Source: Struthidea cinerea (lineage: Eukaryota; Chordata; Aves; Passeriformes; Corcoracidae). From it: 64,000 nucleotides of DNA. The notes beneath the pieces were generated by a model. That model saw only the letters and a program-made list of their open reading frames with translations, was not told the DNA's origin and did no database searches. The stretch covers positions 1,065,254 to 1,129,253 of the forward strand of contig VZTI01002070.1 of NCBI GenBank assembly GCA_013397865.1. Reading direction: 5' to 3'. The position numbers and the translations under genes were made by a program. Positions 1 through 13,309 of the stretch are shown here, piece after piece; position 1 is the first letter of the stretch; every line of letters begins with the position of its first letter.

Positions 1-317
1 ATTCTTGGGCAGGAGCAAGAAGTATTAAGCAGAAATAATGACTTCATCACAGTGCTAAATTGGCATTAAGAGCATTTCACATGTACTTGGCATGCATAAG
101 ACAAAAATTATTTTCAGAAACTGAAGAAACTACAGGGAGAATTTAAAAAAATAATTTGGTTTTGATATCTCTGCATGAAATATTCAAAACCAATCCATAT
201 GTACCATACATCAAGAAAATTATTTCAAGATGATCAGATAAGCAGCTTTTTGATTTTTCATTATCCTGCCCCAGTGCCTCTATCCCATCCCATGCCTGAA
301 AGGCGTTCCTGCCTCAC

Positions 318-473
318 ACAGCAGTTCTGCAGGTAGGAGTCATCCCAAAAATGATGGGATAGATCCTCCTCACCCCATGTATTTTCTGGCCCGCTATATG
401 GAAAGTGAGAACACAGAGTGGCCTCCTCAGCTGGAAACAACCCTGGGTCAGGTTGCAATGGCCAGGCTAACCC
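318..473 (-). other. Candidate exon (unrecognised), minus strand
   Basis: On the minus strand a long pyrimidine tract ending in TTTTTTCAG lies directly before position 473. The frame then stays open for 156 nt to a GTGAGG donor-like site whose exon side ends at 318. The predicted product is rich in Trp, Glu and Cys and contains the piece GEEDLSHHFWDDSYLQNCC. I do not recognise it. Splice-like signals of this strength occur by chance every few kilobases, so this is a candidate only. Confidence 0.12.
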
Positions 474-2779
474 CTGAAAAAAGAAAGAAATAGCTGCAGA
501 CAGACAATTCTGATGGGAAACTGGCATGACGTTTTAACTGTGGGACTGCACAGGTACCAACCACACTGAGCTCAGGTGTTTGGCACTTCAGTCTTCCTGT
601 TAGTACCCACTGAATGGCATCTCCATCTGGAAGCAGTAGTGAGGGGAGCTTGGGAGAAAGTCATGCTATGTTTGTAGGACATATCCACACCCGCTTTTCA
701 TGATGAGTCAATTAAGTATTAGCTGCTCTGGAGAAACATTGATGTTTGTCTGACCCTGTTCAGGTAAAAATCTTAACCAGGGAAAAATCTACTTGAAAAT
801 TAGTGGTGTTTTACAGGCTATCTTTTCAAATTTTATTTCTGAAATGTGAAGACATGGAATGTTACGAAAGTTTTTAAAAAATTAAGGGAAAAACATATTT
901 AGGTTTTTCTGTAATTACTGTAAGTCATTCAGCATTTGCCTTACAGATTCCCTGGAAATACAGTAACTTTCCATCACTTACATGACAGGTGAAGTCACGA
1001 ACACCCCCCATGTGACTGCAGATTGTGTGAGCTACGAACTATTATGACTACAAAAGCCAAGGAAATTCCCCCTCAGGAACAGAATACTGATATACCTATT
1101 CCTAAGTCATATACAGAAAATTTAATATAGGAGATACTTGCCATATTTGAGCTGTGACAGGAATTTCTTCCTCTCTACACTTGTCCCTCCATTAGTAAGT
1201 GCCTTTAGACTCACCCAACTACAAATACAACAGAACTTTAAAGACTTACAAAGATTTACCCATTAGAAGAGTTGCTTTCAGTCAGAACCATTAGCACTGG
1301 AAGAAATAAGCCTTCTAATTAGGCATTTAGATATATTTTCAGAAAAAAAGATGCAAGTATTTAAAAGCTACCAAATGAACAAACAGTGAATGAGTCTTCT
1401 GTTGTTTGCAATCTTATTAAAAATTACAAAACACTGCACTTTTATGGAAAAAAACCAAAATGCAGATGAGTTGGTAAGGAATGGACTGTAATTGGATATA
1501 AATCAAATTAAATTCTGAATTAGCATGCATTTTAAAGTCTTTTTTCCACTTCAATCTGTTTGTTCTTTTGAACACAGAAAGCTTGGTGAAAGTTGGAGGA
1601 ATTGGAAGAACCCAGTACAATACACATTCATCTCAGAGTCCTGTATGTGATAACGTTTCCTCTCTCCCCAGCTCAGAGATCATGCTGCTCAAGAAGCAGG
1701 ATTTTAAGGACTTTGACAGCTGTATTTTAGATGTTAGGCAGCTAATATCTTTTAAGCACCTGGCAGAGAAGTTTAATCTCTTGACCAATCACTTTTATGT
1801 GTACCTGTCCTACAGATTCAGCATTCAGGTTGCGCACTGTTGGAAGTAATATCAAATGCTTCTGTGGCAATTCTTTGTTGCAAAGGCTTTTTTTGTTAAT
1901 GCTCACATAGATTGTTTTGCTTCAAGTTATAAATGAGGCTAGCCAGTATCCAAAGAACTCGTCTCACAGTAAGAAACGGCTCAAATTAATCTTCTGGTCT
2001 ACAAACTGATCCTGTGGCTGGGCACTTACTGCAGCACATACAGCCTCAACTTTTCAGAAGTACAATTCTACTCATGCCAAGGCCCTAAAAAGGCAGCTAC
2101 ACTTTCATGAGAGAACAGTAACGTCCTTTTATGCCAGAAATACACAATATGAAAGCCACAAAGGAGAATGAGAAATATAGGTCTCACTTTTCTAGGACTG
2201 CTGTTAGAAAAACCTTATTGTCCATATCTTACATTCTGTGTGACTGAGAAGGAAACCCAAAAAGAGTGTGAGATTGAAAAAAAAGAGCTAGCAAAGGGAT
2301 TCTTAAAGGATAGAAGGTCTTTCAAATGATAAGAAAATATACGTGCCCTCTCAGATGTGAAGAAGAATACAAGGATTAGAAAGGAAGAAAACCCAGTGAG
2401 ATGAGGCAGAGGGTTACAAATGCAATACATGGAAGCAAACCAAGCAGGTCATTTTTACAACAGAACAGATCTTGAGCAGTAAAAATATAGCAATATACAT
2501 ATGAAAGGCAGAAAGAAGGGTAAATATATTGGGTTGCCAAGCGAGTTTCATCAACTTCCAGGGATCTTTAGCATTCCCACCTGCTACATTCTATTTTTTT
2601 CATATGCTGTACACCTGCAGGATAAAGGATATACTAACAGCCCTTAAGTATGTATGTCTCTCTCTCCAAATACTTACCTCGAAGTGATTACTGAAGTATA
2701 TATTTACTGCCTGTCTAAGCTGCAACTTAAATTACTGAAGGACTCAAAACAATCTTAGAAGATGATAATAACCAACGTC

Positions 2780-2890
2780 ACCCAACGAGCACTTATTACT
2801 GTTTTAGGACCTGCCAGAGAGTAGACATGCACTGTGATATTGATAGAAGTTATTATTTCCATTCAGTTAACAGGAAATTACTTAACACAA
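2780..2890 (-). repeat. Possible ancient MIR/L2 relic
   Basis: The order of a 'gagcacttatta' piece, a middle with 'gcactgtgat' and 'ttattatttccatt' followed by an 'aggaaatta' piece resembles the MIR/L2 3' consensus read on its minus strand. Divergence is high and the match is partial, so this is tentative. Confidence 0.25.
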
Positions 2891-4814
2891 TAAAAGGAAG
2901 AAAAAACATAATGTTTTTTTCCTCTTCTGAGTTTGCACTTTGTAAAGCTGTCACATCTTGTCATGCTCAGGAGGAAAAAACCTCACAAACTCTCTGGAAG
3001 AATTTCTTTCCAACATATATACTCAAATACACATAAACTGAGTTTGGAAGTACTCATTTTAGCAGAGATCTGAAAAGTTACTGGCATCTTGCTCAAGTCT
3101 ATGAATCAGAAACTGAGCTCATGCTACTCCTGCTAACTCCTGCAGCTTCAGGGATTCTCTAATAGGGAACTATTATTGCACTTTGCTCACATGTATCCAT
3201 CAACCTCAATCACCTTGGCTGGTGTATTTCTCATATTTTCAACTCCTTCATTTCACTTTATCCTATCTCAGCTTTTAGGTCCAGGAGTTCAGAAACGCAG
3301 TTTCTCCCTTTCACCACTTCAGAAGCATCCTGTTTGTTCAGCTGACCTCATCACCCATGAGGGATTCAACCTCTGAGTTCAGGTTTGTTTCTCATGCCGG
3401 ACAGCACAGTACCTGTGAGATTTGTCCTTTTTATCTCCACAAGACTGCAAATACTATCAGTGAAGCAACACATCACAGATTTGTCAGTATTATTATACGG
3501 CTGCTTGTGAAAGGTGCTGACAGCAGCACAGTTCAGAAGCTCTCTGTGCTAGCCACAGAACGTGGCCATGTTTTGGGACCATCAGAGAGAGAACTATCCT
3601 TGAAATAATTTTTAGGGCAATTTTAGCTCCTTAGCTTTAACCCACAAGAACTTTGGTTCTGTCTCAAGATGTATCATGACTGTTGAAAACCTGCCTCCTT
3701 TTAATGTTCCCAACCTGCTTTCTGCTGGCTTCAGTTCAGCCCCCTCTTACTTATAGAGGAAGATATACTCAGCCTGGCCAGGCCACTCTTGGTCTTCCCG
3801 AGTACTAATAGTGAGCTCAAGGCCTTCATTTTCTGTGTGAAGTTCTGACTTTTTTCTACTTGTATCACTTTGTATCTGTTTACACTGCATATCATCTGCC
3901 ATTTCACTGCTTAGTCACTGATTCTGCAAGCTCATATTGTACTTGGTTGCTGATGAACCTTGTGGTTACTATGCTGAGTTAACCTGAATATCATGAGCAG
4001 ACTTGCTCATATCTATATTCAGTCTCGTTATTTCTATTTCTTGGTTTGTTTTTTTTTTTCTTTTATCCACTACCGGAATACTAAATGAACTGTACAGGCA
4101 GCAATCCTTTAGTCACTTCATTTCCTTAAAACTTTTGGGAAGTCACCTTTTTGAAAGCCACCTGGAAATTCTGACAATCTCCTTTACCCATGTACTGGTT
4201 AACAACTTTGAAGAATTCCAGTGGCTTTATGAGTCAAGCATTCTATTTAAATAACCATCATAAGTGTTCATGATAATTATCCATGTGTCCATTAATTGTA
4301 TTAGCTAATGATGTGTCTAAAGGATTTAGAACTGTTGCTCTACTTTCAGCTACACCTGAATGCTTATGCACTTTATCCACTTAAAATTGAAAGTACTATC
4401 CCTAACAATTATGCAAAGATAGAAATTTTCTGATTTAGCGGTTATGAGCAGAAACTGTTTTGTATGCAGTACCTGCTGGTATGTCTCTTTCCCTATTGGC
4501 AAAAGTAATTACAAGAACTCAAATCTTAACCAAAATCTTGCCCAAGAATTCCTACTTAAACTTAACTGGATATGACTTCCTGTTGTTTCCAGATTTTGGC
4601 ATAATTAGGTTAATATTTATTTTTAATTTAAAATACCTAAATCTCCGTTAGAGAACTGTTTTGTTGTGAACTTCCATCATCTTAAAGGTCTCAAATAGAA
4701 GACGGCAATGGATTTAACAGAACTGATTATCTGTGATGTTGATACCGGTCATCTCTGTCAGTGCTCCTCAATAAACACCTGAACAATTTTGTTCTCCCAT
4801 CTCATCAGCAACTG

Positions 4815-4880
4815 AATAGGTCAGGCAGTTGGACTAGATGATCATTTAGGTCCCTTCCAACTGAAATATTCTATGCTATC
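4815..4880 (+). mobile_element. CR1 LINE 3' end
   Basis: Tail of a chicken-repeat-1 non-LTR retrotransposon. The visible diagnostic block is 'ggactagatgatc', then 'aggtcccttccaactg', then 'attctatgctat', which matches the conserved CR1 3' end and its short terminal repeat. Only about 65 bp is recognisable, consistent with the extreme 5' truncation usual for CR1 in birds. It has no coding capacity. The element reads on the plus strand, and its 5' boundary is approximate. Confidence 0.85.
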
Positions 4881-7091
4881 CATCCACTGCTAAGCTGGCT
4901 TACTTCTAAGAAATACCAATTTAAATTATGTGCAGAAAGCATGCATTAAGCACAGTGCAAAGTTATCTACAAATGTTCATACTAGGTTATGTTACGCTAA
5001 AAAAATCACTGTTGATAATATATCCTCATAAATGACCAAACTGTATTTAATATATTGAAAATAGTCCATACAATCTCATTTTATTCCAGTTACAAAAGTT
5101 GTCTCTAATAAAGATACAATAAACAGCCTGTAAGCAAAACACAAACATATTTTCTTCCAGCCTTGATTTGAGGCAGTTTCTAGTCTATGCTTCACCAAGC
5201 AGAGAAAGATGGTTTTCTTCCTTGCATCAGACACAAGCAAGGAGAAGATTTTGTATATGTCTCATGACAACATTTCATCTTAATACAATCTGGTCACAGC
5301 AACTACTGCAGAAAATTGCTCGTGGTTTGCTGGCACCATGGGAGACCATCATTACTGACAAGATTGAGAAACCCATCAAAGGCAATTCAGGACTCAATCT
5401 AACTGTGGCATCCAAGTGCTGCGCTTTTTTTATTGGGGCTATTTTCTTGCATCTCTTTAATTCTTATTCACGTCCATTGGTCCTTGACTCTCATTGCGAT
5501 TCAATGCAATAAAGGCTTCAGCTCAACTGAATTCAATCTTAGAAACCATCAAAAACTAAGATTTATGTTATAGTTTTTGGAAAACCTTATGACAGCTACC
5601 AATTCAGGTGAAGAGATGTAATCTCATCTTGAACAGCATTACAAAGATATTCGCCTGACTCCTTCACAAAGGGAATGCACAAGGCAGCCTATTCCGTATC
5701 ATGTTGTGATGACAGAAGTCACTTTCTCTGTGGATGTTTGGCAGAAACCAGTTACCACCTGTGTCAGCACCTTTGTTTAATAGGTTTGTTTGATGGATTG
5801 AAAGTCATCTATGGTATGGTAGTTTTTTACAGAAAAAAAAGTAAAATTCTCCTTTCAGTCTCATGGTCACCCACTCCAAATCAGACTGAAGCCATTGCTG
5901 CTTTTAAAATACTGTACAAAAATATTCTTTTGAAAATATATGACTTGCTGAGCTTGCAAATGTCACACAACAACCAGCAGAAAACAAGAAGCAAAAATCA
6001 TAGGTCTATTTTCATCTTGTTATTGCAGACAAGATACCTCTACCTACAAAGGGGAGTGAGACACTAAAATTCTGGAAAAGTTACAAAACTACATCCTTTT
6101 CATGAGCATGGCAACAGACACAAAGTTTCATACTGTCTTCAGCTGATGTTGATGCACTTGCCATTATACTGCACCAGTTCTATGGTCTTCACCTGTAATA
6201 CAAATCTCTTACCAGTCTACTACTCCTAACTGTGGCAAAAATTAACAGCTAGCTTTTCCCAAAACAGAGTTAAAATCAAATGAGTAATCAGGATTTAGTT
6301 TGGGAAACAAAGAAAAAGAAAAAAAAATAAATCTGTGATTCTTCTTATTTCTTTTTTTTTTTGGTACTAACTTCCAGTCCGTATTTGAAAGTTCTCTCAG
6401 AAAAACTACATCCCCAGTCTCTCACTAGTAAGTGGTAGAATATTCTAGCTTTTGATTTTCATCAGTTATTGAAAAGCAATCTCTTTATACACTCAAAATA
6501 CCTTGTTTCCAAATTTAGTACATATTCCCAATTTCTAAATATCCAGTTTGGAGAATCAACTTCGGGCAAGGAGGAGTGGTGTGCGGTTTTTTGGTTTTTA
6601 ATGTCATCTAGTCAGACATAGAAAAGAAGTGAGGAAAAAAAGTCCTTCACTGCAGAAGGGTGCTGAAGATACCTTCAAAAGTCTTGTGATCTATTTTAAA
6701 AACCTAAAATACCTGGCCGGCCTTCTTTTGTAGCCTAAGGCTGGTTCCGTACCAAGCGAAGTCATCACAGACTAGCTTCATTACGGACATCACATTACTC
6801 TATCATGTCATGAAACAAGCAGAGTGCATTAGGCCAATGCTGAGAATTCCTCTCTTTCATCATTACATTACGCAGATCCAAAACGAGATACCAGATGATA
6901 CCATGATCCAAAGCCAGGACTGGCCAAAACACTAGCAACCCAGCAAGATACTGCCAAACTTTCCTCTGGGAAAGCGATGCTGTGCAAATGGAAAAAAGGT
7001 AGCTCCGTGCTGAACTGCCCACATATGAAGGGATTAATTGAAAGGAAAATTATTTGGTTGTGGAAGCTATCCTAAATTTTAGATAAATTAG
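4881..7091. other. Non-coding stretch
   Basis: No gene, repeat family or RNA is recognisable. Open frames of 114 and 130 codons at 5168-5512 and 5675-6067 have no domain, no splice context and low-complexity hydrophobic stretches, so they are read as chance. There is a short homopolymer-rich patch at about 6305-6362. Confidence 0.6.
7087..7091 (+). repeat. Left target-site duplication of LTR (attag)
   Basis: Five bases directly before the TGTCATGG start of the LTR. The bases directly after its CTACA end, at 8285-8289, read cttag, so four of five match. Retroviral integration makes such short duplications. Confidence 0.55.
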
Positions 7092-7149
7092 TGTCATGGT
7101 TTAGCATAGTTTGGGTTTTTAGTTAAGGAGGGGCTCCATCAGCCACAGA

Positions 7150-7380
7150 AGTGATTCTTTTGCGCGGCCCGGCCGGATCGGCTGCGGCGCGGCTTGGCTG
7201 ACATCTCAGCCGCTCCTGCTCGCCGGACACCCGGCACAGCCCCCTCAGTGCAGGCTGGGCTGGCCGGGAGACAGCCCCGGAGCTGCCCGGCCCTGCTCCA
7301 TCCGCGGCCCTGCTCCGTGCGGGCGGGCCAGCGGCGTGGCTCGGCCGGAGCTCGCCCCTAGTGCAGCCAAAATTCGTATG
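7150..7380. promoter_or_regulatory. CpG-rich segment in LTR
   Basis: Dense CpG (gcgcgg, ggccgg and ggcggg type clusters) in about 230 bp at roughly 70% GC by eye. It lies where U3 promoter sequence would be expected in the plus-strand LTR. It could act as a promoter or be a methylation target. This is inferred from composition only. Confidence 0.4.
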
Positions 7381-7527
7381 AGGCCGCTGCCCAGCAAAGC
7401 TCATGTGACCAACAGCGAGAGGCGAATGCCAGCTGCAAGGCCCAGGTGAGATTAACTCTCTTAGTGCTGTAAGATTGCTCCAGAACAGATGAAGCCCACC
7501 GACATCAATCCTCTCCCAGGTCGGAGG

Positions 7528-7782
7528 NNNNNNNNNNNNNNNNNNNNNNNNNNNNNNNNNNNNNNNNNNNNNNNNNNNNNNNNNNNNNNNNNNNNNNNNN
7601 NNNNNNNNNNNNNNNNNNNNNNNNNNNNNNNNNNNNNNNNNNNNNNNNNNNNNNNNNNNNNNNNNNNNNNNNNNNNNNNNNNNNNNNNNNNNNNNNNNNN
7701 NNNNNNNNNNNNNNNNNNNNNNNNNNNNNNNNNNNNNNNNNNNNNNNNNNNNNNNNNNNNNNNNNNNNNNNNNNNNNNNNNN
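7528..7782. other. Assembly gap (255 N)
   Basis: A run of N inside the LTR, directly next to its GC-rich part. The missing sequence is probably LTR sequence that was hard to assemble. The true length is unknown, and frames drawn through it are not real. Confidence 0.99.
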
Positions 7783-8177
7783 GAAGAGAACCTTTTGCTT
7801 CTGAACAGCTCATCCTTAAAATAGTACCCCATTCGCTAAAGACTGAACCCTCGAAAGCAGTTGTGGGAAAAGCTGTAGGTTGAGGGGAGGGACTTTCACA
7901 TGCGAGCAGAGAACCATCCCGGGCAGCTGTCTCACTGTGACATTGAAGCCATGAGAGAACTGTTTCTTGTGGAGATGTAGATCTCCATAGCATGAGCAAG
8001 AGAGACTCCTCTCCGTACGTGAACTGAAAAAGATTATCACAGAGGTGGTAAACTGACTGAAAAAATCTCAATTGTTGTCTTTTTACGTTGTCAGTGGGAG
8101 AAAGGAGAAAGGTGGGGGTAAGAGAAGTGTTCTGAAGGTTGAGACTGATTTTTTTTTTTCTTTCTTTTAGGTCTGTT

Positions 8178-8183
8178 AATAAA
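8178..8183 (+). terminator. LTR polyadenylation signal AATAAA
   Basis: AATAAA in the right third of the LTR, about 100 bp before its end, after a T-rich tract. This is the expected place for an LTR R-region polyadenylation signal. Confidence 0.6.
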
Positions 8184-8284
8184 CTTCTTTATATTAAGTT
8201 TTCTGCCTGCTTTGCTTTCTCCTAATTCTTATCTCACAGAAGAAAAATAAGTAAGTAATGGATATTTCGAACCAAACCACTACA

Positions 8285-11200
8285 CTTAGCATCTTAAGTT
8301 CATTCGCTTTTCAGGTGTTTATTCACTAAATGATTCCCATCTACTACCTGTGAGATCAGAATCACATCAGTATCACGCCTCTATTAATTGAAGCTAATTT
8401 GTTGTCTTTTTATAGCTTGGAAAAAAGTAGTAAATGATCACACAGAATAGGGAGAGAGTGCCATTAAAAGTATTCAACACATCTAGTTGCTCAACTAGGA
8501 CAAAGGCAGTTTCTTTTAACCACAAATATAATTAAAAACAGCTTACATAGAACATCTCCAGGGTATAGTGAGACAATATGGAAAATATGCATATTTAAAA
8601 TCCCTGGATTTAAATCTAGCAGAGCAAATAATGCAAAAGAATGCAGAGTATTTTCCATTAAATTTAGAATCCTAATTATTTTTTATCACTTTTTCAGGTA
8701 GGGTCTTAGGTTATTTGGGCACATTTAACCACTTTATCTTTGGTCTATAAAACAGGTTTTCTAGTTGGGCCACAGAATCTGTGGACAATACTCCAGATGA
8801 GTAATCTGGTTGATATCATCACAAATACTATGTGACAGAAGAACTGAAACTTTACATAATTCTGCTCATTCTTTGGAAGACGCAGGAAGATCTCACAACG
8901 AAGCACCTGCTCCATTTAAGCGGAAGTGATTGAAAATGCACCGCTAAATAAGGATCTTCCTCTCAAGCACTGTTGTCCAACGATGCTATCTGAATAGCAT
9001 CTGGCAGCAGGGAGAAAATGAAATTGCAGAAAATAATCTCAGCAGCAAAGATGGAAACTCTGGATAGAATAAAGACAACTGAAAGAGATCTAAATCACAT
9101 TCTGTACTTTAAAAAATGGGTGCTGGTAAAAAGAACCAGGAGAGAATAGTCTGATAGTAGCTGATTCCTGTGTTCTTGATGTATTTTGGTTAGCAATCAT
9201 GTAGAGGCAGTTGCCTGTGCAAATGCATTTTATATGGCTGAGGAGAGTCGTACCTCAGGTAAGACCAACATTTGTTTTAAAACATGTATGCCTTAAGCTT
9301 GATGACAGAAGATAAACTAAACCTTGAAAAATGTCTGTGGCTCACCTAGGACTGAAAAGCTGTTTTCAACTCTGAGAGGATTAGCTGGGATAAAAGAACA
9401 ACTATTGGTCAGGCTAAAGGACAGAAATCTCAAAGTGACGTTTCAAGGAGACTTAGAATGAGTTCTTTCCAAGGAGATTCTCTTTTGCCCAGCAACAGCC
9501 CCCATGATGATCAGGCTGTAGTTTCTGACCACACAGGTGAGATTAAAAACGCAAAGGCATCACAAGGAAGGGCTGGAAGCAAAAAGCAAGTGGAGCTAGT
9601 TCAATGTCTAATAATACCTAGAACTTGCACAAAGTGCAAAACTGAGACAATGTAATGAGGTAAAAGAAACAGAAGTGATGCAATTTATTTTTAAGAAAGA
9701 ATACCAATATCCAGATTCAGCTGAATCCCAGAAAGAATGGTGGCAGCACTGTGTCTGTATGACAGCATACACCAACTGCCTACAGTATGCTAGGGACCCA
9801 AAATAGGCGTATTTGTACATTTTCAGAAATGCATAGTCAAGAAACAACTCCATTCCCTAATCACGAAATGGATATGGAGAAGCACCTCAGTCTATGGAAA
9901 GGTGTCCATCACCTAAACTCACCTGTACCTACCTCCAGCTAAATTCCCCAAACAAATAAAGGCAGTTGGTGTGTTCAAAACAAATTGCTCCAAAATGACT
10001 AAGGCAACTTTCCCTGACTGAAAAGGGAAGCTCACACTGGGCAGGCATTGCCTGCCTTGGTGGGACATCCAGTAGTTAGCACAATTGCTGACAGAGGCAG
10101 AACCCAGGCCTTCCAAGCCTGAGAATATTTGAAACCCACTGCTCAGGAGTGCCCTGCTTATCGGACAAGAGGAAGAACCGAGAGGGAGCTGCCTCCACTC
10201 AGAGCTGAAAAACCAAGAATGGTAGGGGCAAAGGGCTGAAGAGAAAACAGGCATGAAAAAGGTTGATATGGTAGCTTTGTTCCTATTCACAGACCATTGC
10301 CTACAGATTAAAAATGGTTTTCGGAACAGGAACCAGCTTCCTCAACTCCCAGAGGAGTTTGCTCTTCACTGGGCTATACGTTGTATACCTGACATTTAAC
10401 TTTAAATATAATCGTCTACTATTACAGTAGGCTATAGTTTGCAATTTGCTACTACAATTTCCTAGAAAACCATCACAATAACTTACAAAAGTCTAAGCAG
10501 CAGGCCAAAGTGCTCAGTCTGGTCTGCCTAAGTATTTGACTATATCAACAAAAAAAATCAGCAGTTTATACATGCTTAAATTACATAGGTGGGAGAGGAT
10601 GGGACAAGGTCATAGTTTTGTACTTTACATTTCTGATTTTTTACAGAAACAAAATATGCAGGGCAGCTCTCCAAAGTTTTACATGTCATTCAGTTCTGCT
10701 GCTGACCTGCTTAAAAACTTGAACTTTATCCTCATGGAATGACTGAGAAAACTGTGAAGCTGCATTTTCCTTGATAGTTCAGACCTCATCAAGAAACATC
10801 CAGTTGCTGAGTCAGTAAGTTTTTTAAAAAGCTTCTCCATAATGCAACTCTAATACTGGATTACTTCCAGTCTACTTTTTTGACCCTTTGCTGAATTATG
10901 TGGCATGGATTTTTCAAACACAGCTTTCACTGCCTGCCATTAATCCTTTTGGGTAAGCAAATCAGCATGCCTTTTAATCACTGGGATTGATGCGACCACT
11001 CCTAGAAAAGCACCACAAACCATCTGCCAATTTCACAACTATCAGATCCATGAGTGAATGAAAGTACAAGATAAACAGCCTGGTACAGAATGCCACAGCT
11101 GAATAAAAAATTAGAACCATCACGGGAGAGATGGATTACTACTTCATTGTACTACAATCCACGGAGCAGTTAAATCTCAACATATAATTTCTATTACAGT

Positions 11201-13309
11201 AGTCTTTGCTCCAAACCGCAAGTCTAAGCACGAACACTTTGCTGTGTATTACAAGAACAGCAGAATGCAGTCACATGTGTAACAAATATGAACATAATGT
11301 AGGTTTTCATAGGCTACTTTGCTCCTACCGCCTACAATCATGCTTTATCTGAAACAGCACTTCAAAATAAAGAAAAGTCTTTGTAAGCTTTTCACTTACA
11401 AATGTCGTAATTTGTATCCTACACAGTTAAATAAACTCAAAACTTCTTAAAGGGATATGAAATACCCCTTCAAAATGATGACAGGCCAATCCTGCAGCAA
11501 AGCAGTTGCTAAAACTAGGTGCAAAGCAAAACCCAGGGCAGGTCTCTTTTGAAACAGTGGGATATGGTGAGTTGCAGTGGATTCAAGGAAGGGTCACCGT
11601 CCTCCCTCTGCATATATGGATTAGAATAATTTATCTGTGTTTTCTTTCAACGTACCTAGTCTTTCTTGAGAACCTAATGGAGAAAGTCCCTTAAAATACA
11701 TTGAAATCCAAAATAATTGGAAAAAAAAATATGTCTAACCACTATCACAACCCATAGGAATTAATAGTGGCTACAAGCAGAACAAAGGCAACAATTTGAT
11801 GCTCAGCTCAAAAGTGCTGACAACAGCACAAGCAGCTGGGGCCCCTTTTGAGTCTCCCTTAACCTTGCAAAGATCAAGCCTTTTCAGTATAAACTCAAAA
11901 CTCAGCCAACTATTTAACAGTAGCAGCTAGAATAAAAAGCCAGTAGTAAACACAAACTGTAAAAATTATAATTATTGTTCCCCTTCTCTTCTCCCAGGGC
12001 AGAGATTTCCACCTCCAGGGACAGCAATTGCATCCAAAGTTTAGAAACAGAAGTTGATCGGGCATTAACCACAGATTAAAAGTGACAGAAAAAAACATGC
12101 AGCAGGAAGACAAGATAGTGAGAAGGCAAAGACTTTCCTGCACTAGTTTGGCTAATTCCCACCAAGCCCCTGGTTTGGCAAAAAGGAGCTCCTCACCCCC
12201 TCATCTGGGCAGGCTCACATCCAGTACTGTTCCTCAGGCTGAGGGAAAGGCCACTCCTGGCAGGGCAGAAGCAGGCAAGATTCTCTCAATCTGATGCTCA
12301 ACCAGCAACAGTTTGTGAAAATGAGAATAAATAAGGAAGCTTCTGCTGAACAGATTTGCCTGAACACTGACAAGGAAGTCAACCTGACTCTGCAGCTTCT
12401 AGATGGGTTCCTAAGGTAAAAGCAATCAGTAAAATGGCAGAAAATAAACAGACCTGCAGTCCAGCTTTTGTCAATAGCATGTGGTAGCTTCAGCCACACT
12501 TCATGAAGAGTTCCAGTCCTTTGGGATCTTCTGAGGTCCTCAGTGGTTCCTGCTGCTCTGAATACTCAGGGAGAGGACAGTCTCGTTTCTGGATCCTCAC
12601 TTTGATCAGGAACCAGATGAATTGTAAACACAAGGTTTCCTCCATAAGGGTGAATGGCCAGAAACTGCTCTATTTATGTTCCCATTGCTCAGGAACCTTC
12701 CACCGCAGCTGTGTCTGAGGCAGAACAAACTGAAGAGGCCAAAACAATGCCTTTGTTTGGGGCTGTTTGTAGAAGCAGTGTGGAGGCCCTTAGCCAAGAT
12801 CATGTCCCAGGCCTTTTTATTATCTGTATCCATGCACTGATAGAGAGCACAGGCACATTCTTACTAAGAAAAAAAATATCTCAAAAGCATTAAAAGAGAT
12901 TTGTTTTGTTTGTTTACCTTTTTTTCCTGAAAAAGCATCAAACCATTGTTGGCATTGTGAAGAAAATTTGATCACTGTTTTCAAATCTGGATGACCAAGT
13001 TCTATAAAACTGAAAGTTGCCTGGTTGACAAAAATATAATTAAGTTTCTGAAATCTGTATCCTTTGGCAATCAACTTAAGTGTGTATTTCTGATGTCTAA
13101 GTGTAGACTTAAATGTCTTATTTAAGTATCCCAGTAAGACAATGCCAATATGATTACTCAATGTCCAAACAGAAGATCTTCATTAAAATTAGTTTATCTA
13201 ATTCCATGTCTTGAAGGATATTTATCTGCAGAATACATGCAAAACCTAAACGCACTAAAAACTGGTGCTATTCACTCAAAAGTATCTATGATTTCAATAG
13301 CAGAAGTGA
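8285..13309. other. Non-coding stretch
   Basis: Single-copy-looking AT-rich DNA. The longest open frame is 123 codons on the minus strand (9919-10290), with no recognisable domain. A somewhat more GC-rich patch at about 12130-12300 has no clear splice frame. I see no repeats that I can name, and no tRNA. Confidence 0.6.

Larger units (their letters stand above)
1..4814. other. Non-coding stretch, no recognisable gene
   Basis: AT-rich DNA with stop codons in all frames; open frames are at most about 90 codons and have no recognisable domain. Two things stand out. One is a minus-strand open stretch at 318-473 bounded by splice-like signals. The other is a weak relic at about 2780-2890 that resembles the shared MIR/L2 3' region, with a 'gagcacttatta' start and a 'ttattatttccatt' core. 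I see no tRNA, CpG island or promoter here. It is probably intergenic or intronic. Confidence 0.6.
7092..8284 (+). mobile_element. Solo LTR of avian endogenous retrovirus
   Basis: A long terminal repeat of about 1193 bp, including 255 N. It begins TGTCATGGTTTAG and ends with ACCAAACCACTACA. The two ends form imperfect inverted repeats (TGTCATGGTTT against AAACCACTACA), the hallmark of a class of avian ERV LTRs. A near-perfect 5-bp target duplication flanks it. The right third holds a pyrimidine tract, an AATAAA at 8178-8183 and a typical avian LTR tail with 'cctaattcttatctcacag'. The left half, about 7150-7380, is very GC- and CpG-rich, unlike the AT-rich surroundings. No gag, pol or env is adjacent, so it is a solo LTR, probably left by recombination between two LTRs. 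Open frames across the N run are artefacts. I infer an ERVL-like family; the exact family is not determined. Confidence 0.8.

Noticed and set aside
7123..7404. Ala/Gly/Arg-rich minus-strand frame of 93 codons
   Set aside because: It is the by-product of the CpG-rich LTR segment, where stop codons are rare. No domain.
7461..8071. Open frames of 111-188 codons across the N run on both strands
   Set aside because: They exist only because N is read as non-stop; the real flanking parts are LTR sequence.
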